11,505 bases of DNA from Holophagaceae bacterium (GTDB taxonomy: Bacteria; Acidobacteriota; Holophagae; Holophagales; Holophagaceae), in contig PMJK01000184.1 of the NCBI GenBank assembly GCA_003158505.1, forward strand, positions 1-11,505. The letters are read 5' to 3'. Of this stretch, positions 6,686 to 11,505 are shown piece after piece. The position numbers were made by a program, and so were the translations under genes. The number at the start of each line of letters is the position of its first letter. Positions within the stretch are counted from its first letter, which is position 1. Below the pieces are notes generated by a model, which saw only the letters and a program-made list of their open reading frames with translations, was not told where the DNA came from and searched no databases.

Positions 6686-7660
6686 ATGGAATGGATTGCT
6701 CTCCAGCACGCGCTCTTATCCCATCTCCCGGTGGCTACCGGCCTTCTGCTCCCATGGGCGCTGGTGGCTTCCCAACGGCCAGGACGGGGCATCCGCCCCT
6801 GGTGGACCGTGGCGCGGTACCTGGGATGGGCCGGGATCCTCGGGACTCTGGGCGCCTTTCTGAGCGGGTTCGCCAAGGGCAGGCTTTCTGCCCTCCCCCC
6901 GGCCCACCGTCTGCTTCCAGCGTTCTTCTCGGGCTCGGGGCCGGATGTGCTGCTCTTTCGGCATGCCCTTGTGGGCGTTGCATCCCTGCTCGTGGGGATC
7001 GCCGCCCTCTGGGCCATGAACCGCCGCCGCAAGGATCATGAGAGCCTCGGGTTCCTGGCCCTGGCGCTGGGATTGGCCTGGTGTGCCTTCCTGCTCGTGG
7101 CGGGCGAGGGGGGATACCGCCTGGCTCACCGTGGGGCCAAGGCTCCGGTGCCCGCATCACCCAATTCCACCGCTTCGGCGACCTCTACGCCTTCTGTACT
7201 CTGGGTCGTGCGAGATCCTGAAACCGATCTGCCCGTGCGCGCCCTGGATTTTGCGTCTCTGGAACCCATCTATCCGGATCCGGTGCGGTCCCTGGCCCAC
7301 GGCAGCCGCTGGATTCGCACCTGGGCCAGCCCCGAAGCCGCTGCCGCCTACCGGGCCGGAGAGCCGCTCCCGCAGGGGGCCTTGGTGGTGCTCAGTTCCG
7401 CGGAGGACCGCTGGGGTCGACCCGGGCCCGACCCCGGTCCGCTCTACGCGCTGGAGATGAAGGCCTCGGGTCCTGCCTTCACCTTCTATTGGCCACGCAT
7501 CCCCATGAATGACCGCCGGGAGTTCGGGGGGGATTCCCGGGTCTACTGGCGAGGCTCCGATGTCCACTTGGACGCCTGCCGTACCTGCCATACCGCCGGC
7601 ATGGCCGATCCCTCCAAGCGCAGCCGCTTGCGGCCCAAGAAGATCGTGCTGGACGAATGA
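6686..7660 (+). CDS. DUF2231-like membrane domain fused to a cytochrome P460-like haem c domain
   Basis: A 324-residue protein and the only plus-strand gene. Four predicted helices (about 9-28, 43-62, 88-112, 120-140) carry His8, His13, His93 and a final GYRLAHRG, a pattern like DUF2231 membrane proteins. After a Pro/Ser/Thr-rich linker (150-172) comes a soluble region. SPEAAAAYRAGEPLPQGALVV (215-235) and GPLYALEMKASGP (251-263) resemble cytochrome P460. One CXXCH site (CRTCH, 298-302) lies near the C-terminus. Arg-rich loops after helices 1 and 3 predict that the C-terminus is periplasmic, where haem c is attached. The lysine that cross-links haem in classical P460 is not evident near residue 235, so electron transfer or sensing is as likely as hydroxylamine-type chemistry. 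Start: ATG 6686 with AAGGTG 8 nt upstream; an in-frame GTG at 6677 is possible. The P460 assignment is by motif memory, not by search. Confidence 0.7.
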   Translation: MEWIALQHALLSHLPVATGLLLPWALVASQRPGRGIRPWWTVARYLGWAGILGTLGAFLSGFAKGRLSALPPAHRLLPAFFSGSGPDVLLFRHALVGVASLLVGIAALWAMNRRRKDHESLGFLALALGLAWCAFLLVAGEGGYRLAHRGAKAPVPASPNSTASATSTPSVLWVVRDPETDLPVRALDFASLEPIYPDPVRSLAHGSRWIRTWASPEAAAAYRAGEPLPQGALVVLSSAEDRWGRPGPDPGPLYALEMKASGPAFTFYWPRIPMNDRREFGGDSRVYWRGSDVHLDACRTCHTAGMADPSKRSRLRPKKIVLDE

Positions 7661-7678
7661 AGGGGCCGTGACCCTAGG

Positions 7679-10252
7679 CTATTCAGCCTCGACCAGGACT
7701 TCCCGCGGTTTGCCTGCGCCACGATCCGGGCCGATGATGCCCTCCTCTTCCATGCGATCGATCAGGCGGGCGGCCCGGCCATAGCCGAGGTTCAGCTTCC
7801 GTTGGAGCAGGCTGGTGCTCGCTTTCCGGTCCCGTCTCACCACGGCGAGGGCGCGGGCGTAGATGTCGTCCACTCCGGCCATGTCCGCGTCGTCGAAGAG
7901 GGCGGTCTCTTCCTCGGTCTCCATGGCGCTGATGAGGGCCTGGTTGTAGTCGGGCCGCCCCCGTTCGCGGAGCCAGGTGACGAGGCGAAGGGTCTCCTCT
8001 TCACTGAGGAAGGGCGCATGGATGCGTTTCGGATGGCTGGCGCCATTGGGCAGGAACAGCGCATCCCCCGCCCCCAGCAGCTGCTCGCCGCCGCTGGCAT
8101 CGAGGATAGTGCGGCTGTCGATCTTGGTGCGCACCCGGTAGCTGAGGCGGCTCGGCAGGTTGGCCTTGATGACGCCCGTGACCACGTCCACGCTGGGACG
8201 CTGCGTGGCCAGGATCAGGTGGATGCCCACGGCCCGGGCCTTCTGGGCGATGCGGGCGATGCTGTCCTCCACTTCGCTGCGGGCGACCATCATGAGGTCG
8301 GCCAGCTCGTCGATCACCACCAGCACGTAGGGCAGGGGCTCCAGGATCGAGGGGCGGTCCGGCCAGCGGGGGTTGGGTGTCCGGTCGCTGAGATCCATGG
8401 AACCGCCCGCATCCGCGATCTTGGCGTTGAAACCCTTCAGATCTCGCACGCTCAGCAGGGCCAGGCGCCGATAGCGGTCCTCCATCTGGGCCACCACCCA
8501 CTTGAGGACGCGGCCCGCCTCCTTCATGTCCGTCACCACCGGGGCCCAGAGGTGCGGGATGTCCTCGTAGACCCCCAACTCCACCATCTTGGGATCCACC
8601 AGGATGAGTTTCACCTCGTTCGGCAGGGCGCGCACGAGGCAGGAGCAGATCATGGCGTTCACGCCGACACTCTTGCCGCTGCCCGTGCTGCCGCCGATGA
8701 GCAGGTGGGGCATCTTGTTGAGGTCGGCCACCACGGGCCTGCCCGCGATGTCCTTGCCCAGCGCGAGGTGCAGCAGGCCGCCCGCCTCACGGAACGCGGG
8801 GCTGTCGATGACCTCCCGGAAGGTGATGATCTCGCGCTTCGGATTGGGCACCTCGATGCCCACCAGGTTCTTGCCGGGGATGCGATCCATGCGCACGGCC
8901 TCGGCCTGCAGGGCCAGGGCGAGATCCTCCTCCATGCCCAGGATGCGGGAGAGCGGGATGCCGGGGTCCGGCTGGAATTCGAAGACCGTGACCACGGGGC
9001 CAGGCTGCATGCCGGTGATCACACCCTTGATCTTGAATTCGGACAATTTCTGTCCAATTCGTTCCTTGATGGTCTCCAGCACAGCCAGATCGATCTTGGC
9101 GTGCGCGCCCGGTAGGTCGAAGAGCCGCCGGGGCGGCAGGCTTTCGCGCTCGGCCGGGGCGGGCTTGGGTGGATCTGGAGGCAGCGGCGGGAGTGGTCTT
9201 GCGGGTGTGGGCTCCGTCATCGGAAGGGGCGGCTGGACACTCTCGCGCCCGAAGCGGTCTTTGATCACCTGGGCGCGGGCCAAGGTGGGCTTGGGTGCAG
9301 GCGCCGGGGGAGCCTCCGCCAGCAGTTTTGTCCGGAAGGGGGTAGTGGGCCCGGTTCCGGTGGCCAGGGGACCCGAGGCGGGAAGGGCCTGGGCCTCGAG
9401 GATGGCCGAGGTCGCATCCAGATGCATGGACTGGATGGGAGGCAGCAGGTCTTCAGCCTTGATGAGCGGCTGCTTCTTCCGGGCGTCGGCGGTTTCCAGC
9501 TCGGCTTTCAGGAGGGCCTCCCGCTGGCCTTCGAGGGCCTGCTGGCGAAGGGCCAGCGACTGAAGGGCGGCCACATCCCCGGCGTCGATGTCGGCCTGAT
9601 GCGGGTTGCGTCCCCGCAGGAAGGGCCGCTTCACCATGGTCAGAAAGTGCTGGAAGCCCTTTGCCGGCATGGGCTTCATCCAGGGCCAGGCCCTTTCGCC
9701 GAGCCAGCGAGTGAGCAGGCGGCCCAGTCCGCGGGTCAGTGCAGGCGCCAGCACGAGGGCGCAGACCAGCACCAGGACGGCCAGCAGAAGGGGCAGTCCC
9801 ACCGGGCCCAGGAATCGGCGCTCCAGCGGCCAGACCGCGCTGCCAAGCCAGCCCCCCCAGCGGTAGGTGGGGACCCCCCCCTCAGGAAGCCCGGTCCACA
9901 CGCGATCGCCGAAAGCACCGAGGGCAGTCCAGTAGGACAGCGCGAGTCCCAGCCAGGCCAGGCGGCCGGGCCACTGGCGACCCTCGCGGGGCCAGGCTTC
10001 CCAGAGCAGGTAGGGCGGTACGATCCAGGCGCCCACGCCCAGGAGGGTCTGCAGCAGTCCGGCGAGGGTGGCGCCCACGGTGCCGCAGAGGTTCTGCACC
10101 GCCGCGACGGTGGCTCCCTGGGTGAAGGGATGGGGATCCAGGGGGTGGAAGCTGCCCAGGGAGAGAAGCAGTAGCAGGGCCGCGAAACCCAAGCCTGCCC
10201 TCAGCATCCAGCGGCCGACCCCCTGCAAATCGCCTCCATGGTGTGAACCCAC
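7679..10252 (-). CDS. ftsK: DNA translocase FtsK/SpoIIIE family
   Basis: An up to 857-residue, membrane-anchored, septal ATP-driven DNA pump that clears and aligns chromosome termini at division. The N-terminal part (to about 175) has about four membrane helices. A Pro/Ala-rich linker follows (about 260-375, with PLPPLPPDPPKPAP). The alpha domain then runs from about 385 to 500, and the RecA-like motor has Walker A GGSTGSGKS (520-528), DPKMVELGVYEDIPHL (553-568), Walker B VLVVIDE (643-649) and ATQRPSVDVVTGVIKANLPS. The C-terminal gamma winged helix (about 800-855, with STSLLQRKLNLGYGRAARLI) is the domain that reads polar DNA motifs and contacts XerD. The start is uncertain: GTG at 10252 lacks a clear ribosome-binding site, TTG at 10228 has GGAGG 4 nt upstream, and ATG at 10207 is also possible. 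It lies 23 bp after the deacetylase and converges with the haem-protein gene. Confidence 0.97.
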   Translation of the reverse strand: MGSHHGGDLQGVGRWMLRAGLGFAALLLLLSLGSFHPLDPHPFTQGATVAAVQNLCGTVGATLAGLLQTLLGVGAWIVPPYLLWEAWPREGRQWPGRLAWLGLALSYWTALGAFGDRVWTGLPEGGVPTYRWGGWLGSAVWPLERRFLGPVGLPLLLAVLVLVCALVLAPALTRGLGRLLTRWLGERAWPWMKPMPAKGFQHFLTMVKRPFLRGRNPHQADIDAGDVAALQSLALRQQALEGQREALLKAELETADARKKQPLIKAEDLLPPIQSMHLDATSAILEAQALPASGPLATGTGPTTPFRTKLLAEAPPAPAPKPTLARAQVIKDRFGRESVQPPLPMTEPTPARPLPPLPPDPPKPAPAERESLPPRRLFDLPGAHAKIDLAVLETIKERIGQKLSEFKIKGVITGMQPGPVVTVFEFQPDPGIPLSRILGMEEDLALALQAEAVRMDRIPGKNLVGIEVPNPKREIITFREVIDSPAFREAGGLLHLALGKDIAGRPVVADLNKMPHLLIGGSTGSGKSVGVNAMICSCLVRALPNEVKLILVDPKMVELGVYEDIPHLWAPVVTDMKEAGRVLKWVVAQMEDRYRRLALLSVRDLKGFNAKIADAGGSMDLSDRTPNPRWPDRPSILEPLPYVLVVIDELADLMMVARSEVEDSIARIAQKARAVGIHLILATQRPSVDVVTGVIKANLPSRLSYRVRTKIDSRTILDASGGEQLLGAGDALFLPNGASHPKRIHAPFLSEEETLRLVTWLRERGRPDYNQALISAMETEEETALFDDADMAGVDDIYARALAVVRRDRKASTSLLQRKLNLGYGRAARLIDRMEEEGIIGPDRGAGKPREVLVEAE

Positions 10253-10275
10253 AGTGTAGCCCAGCGGCCACGCCT

Positions 10276-11505
10276 TCAGCGGGTGAGGGGTCCGTTCAAG
10301 AGGGCCAGCCGCTGATGCGGATCCCAGATGGGTTTCCCGAGGTCGCGCAGGATGGTGCCGGCGGATACGAAGGTCCAGCCCTCCTTGCGGGCGCGGTCCA
10401 TGAAGGCGCCAAGGCCATCGGTGGGACGGTCGCCCAGTGCCCGCGCCGAGCCCAGGTGCATGAGCACGATGAGTCCGTCGCCGTCACGGCCCAGGCGCTG
10501 CTGGAGCCGCTGGACGATGGCTTCTCCGGTCCGGTAGAGCCGACGGTCCTTGGAGGTGGCCCAGTCAAGAGTGTCGGCCCCCTCGCTCCAGCCGACGTGG
10601 CGGTAGCCCAGTTCCTCGGCCCAGCGGCGGATTTCCGCCGTGTGCTCGCCGTAGGGGGCGCGCCAGAAGGGGTCCATGGGCCGCCCGAGGAGGCGCACCA
10701 GGGCCGAGTCGGCCTCCAGCAGTTCGCGCTGCACACGCTCCCGGGTCCACTTGGGATCGCGCTTCATGCCCGGAGCGAAGTGGGGATGGTTCATGGTGTG
10801 GTTGCCCAGTTCGTGCCCCTCCGCCGCCATCCGCTTCACAAGAGCCGGGTACCGCTGGATGAAGGCGCCGGTGAGAAAGAGGGTGGTCCGCACGCCGCGG
10901 GCCTTCAGCAGATCGAGCACCTCGGTGGCGACCTCGGCGCTGGAACCGCCGTCGAAGCTGAGCATCATGCGCTTCTGTCCCCCGGGACCCCGGGTGAGAT
11001 TCAGGGCCTCGCCCATGCCGGGCCAGGGGGTGGCGGTGCCTGTCAGTGGGATCGGCGTGGTCAGCGATACGGGAGGTGGCATGGGGTTCACGGGCCGCGG
11101 CACCACCGGGTCGACCAGGACCGGGACCAAGGTGGACGCGCGGCGGGGCACCTCCACGGGGACGGCCGCGCTGGGCATAGCAGCGGTGGTCCTGCCCGGG
11201 ATGGGGCCGACCGGAAGGTACCGCAACCCTGCGCCAGTCCGGGTTTTCGGGGGCGGTGGTTCCGGAAGGGGCGCGGGTGGAGGGAACGGCCTGCGAAGCG
11301 AGGCTTCAGCGGGCTGCCGCGATGCTTGTCCTCCGGGGTTCGCCTGGACGGGCAGCTCTTTCAACCGGGTTTCGGCGCGGGCCTTCGGGGCGGCGGGCCG
11401 GGGGATGGATCTGGATGTGGGATCCGGTGTGGCGGCCGGTGCGGGTTCGGGCCTTCGGGCCAGGCGAGGGGCCACGGGTGTGGCTTTCGGATGTTCCGCC
11501 GGCAG
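10276..11505 (-). CDS. NodB/CE4-type polysaccharide deacetylase with long Pro-rich N-terminal region, 5' end cut by window edge
   Basis: The frame is open to base 11505 (409 visible codons), so the true start, and any signal or membrane anchor, lies outside; a GTG at 11475 is not a convincing start. Visible residues 1 to about 165 are Pro/Ala/Arg-rich and low in complexity. The NodB domain (about 178-385) carries motif 1 as MLSFDGGSS, motif 2 HELGNHTMNHPH (His236 and His240 in visible numbering), motif 3 FWRAPYGEH, motif 4 LDW (Asp314), and motif 5 IVLMHLGS (His350). The family removes N- or O-acetyl groups from peptidoglycan or other polysaccharides using a metal ion. In motif 1 the catalytic Asp is present (Asp185), but the second, metal-binding Asp of the usual TFDDG is Gly. 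It is followed after 23 bp by ftsK, which may be co-transcribed; an envelope role near division is only inferred. Confidence 0.88.
   Translation of the reverse strand: MPAEHPKATPVAPRLARRPEPAPAATPDPTSRSIPRPAAPKARAETRLKELPVQANPGGQASRQPAEASLRRPFPPPAPLPEPPPPKTRTGAGLRYLPVGPIPGRTTAAMPSAAVPVEVPRRASTLVPVLVDPVVPRPVNPMPPPVSLTTPIPLTGTATPWPGMGEALNLTRGPGGQKRMMLSFDGGSSAEVATEVLDLLKARGVRTTLFLTGAFIQRYPALVKRMAAEGHELGNHTMNHPHFAPGMKRDPKWTRERVQRELLEADSALVRLLGRPMDPFWRAPYGEHTAEIRRWAEELGYRHVGWSEGADTLDWATSKDRRLYRTGEAIVQRLQQRLGRDGDGLIVLMHLGSARALGDRPTDGLGAFMDRARKEGWTFVSAGTILRDLGKPIWDPHQRLALLNGPLTR
11182..11250 (-). repeat. Second copy of a 23-residue motif in the deacetylase N-terminal region
   Basis: Encodes PKTRTGAGLRYLPVGPIPGR plus three residues. 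It aligns without gaps to the copy at 11320-11388; PK, R, L, LPV and PG are shared at the same positions. It looks like an internal duplication in a Pro-rich spacer. Confidence 0.5.
11320..11388 (-). repeat. First copy of a 23-residue motif in the deacetylase N-terminal region
   Basis: Encodes PKARAETRLKELPVQANPGG plus three residues, 46 residues before the second copy at 11182-11250. A weaker echo (TLVPVLVDPV) follows about 30 residues after the second copy. Function is unknown; a periplasmic spacer or partner-binding short motif is possible. Confidence 0.5.

Noticed and set aside
6596..6709. 38-codon N-terminal extension of gmhA
   Set aside because: It would run into the divergent gene's start and does not resemble GmhA. 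The ATG at 6595 gives the family length and N-terminus.
5850..8340. FtsK-orienting octamers (GGGNAGGG-like) near ftsK
   Set aside because: Isolated matches occur on both strands without a clear bias, as expected in GC-rich DNA, and the motif is not established for this lineage.
7802..9115. Long plus-strand open frame (437 codons) opposite ftsK
   Set aside because: It lies entirely antisense to the conserved ftsK motor. Its translation is rich in His, Gly and Ala with no domain pattern, a common artefact in the frame opposite GC-rich genes.
1..11505. Defence system, prophage, CRISPR, toxin-antitoxin or biosynthetic cluster
   Set aside because: No direct repeats, nucleases, integrases, small paired genes or modular synthases were seen. 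All coding capacity is explained by the ten genes listed.

Overview
This is a GC-rich, gene-dense chromosomal window from a bacterium with Gram-negative-type features: a phosphoheptose isomerase for heptose/LPS, and a membrane-anchored c-type haem protein. Gene content and style are compatible with Acidobacteriota (for example the Holophaga/Geothrix lineage) or a deltaproteobacterial group. That placement is an impression, because no rRNA or phylogenetic marker was compared. No RNA gene, insertion sequence, CRISPR array, phage gene or toxin-antitoxin pair was recognised. No stretch longer than about 105 bp lacks a gene.

Layout, right to left along the minus strand, which carries nine of the ten genes. 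(1) 11505-7679: a polysaccharide deacetylase, cut off at its N-terminus by the window edge, then FtsK 23 bp downstream. (2) 7660-6686: a single plus-strand gene for a membrane protein with four predicted helices (DUF2231-like) joined to a C-terminal cytochrome P460-like domain with one CXXCH haem c site. It converges on ftsK with only 18 bp between the stops and diverges from gmhA across 90 bp. (3) 6595-2284: a compact run of gmhA, a DUF4124-type membrane protein, a HemW-type radical SAM protein, an EamA-family transporter and a proline iminopeptidase-type hydrolase. Spacings are 9 bp, an 11 bp overlap, an ATGA overlap and 13 bp, so this is very likely one transcription unit. (4) After a 104 bp gap, 2179-1: a group II PLP-dependent decarboxylase, coupled by an ATGA overlap to an AraC-type HTH/O6-methylguanine-DNA methyltransferase fusion that runs off the left edge just after its active-site Cys.

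The genes are mostly housekeeping or metabolic, and the operon does not spell out one pathway: envelope sugar isomerisation, haem chaperoning, export and peptide trimming sit side by side. I found no convincing previously undescribed multi-gene system. The most unusual item is the DUF2231-like/P460-like haem fusion. Its topology, predicted from the positive-inside rule, puts the haem site in the periplasm, as c-type cytochrome maturation requires. Secondary points are the Gly in place of the second Asp of the NodB motif in the deacetylase, a duplicated 23-residue motif in its Pro-rich N-terminal region, the DUF4124 protein with two internal membrane helices, a forced TTG start for hemW, and the translational coupling of a DNA-repair/regulator fusion to an amino-acid decarboxylase.
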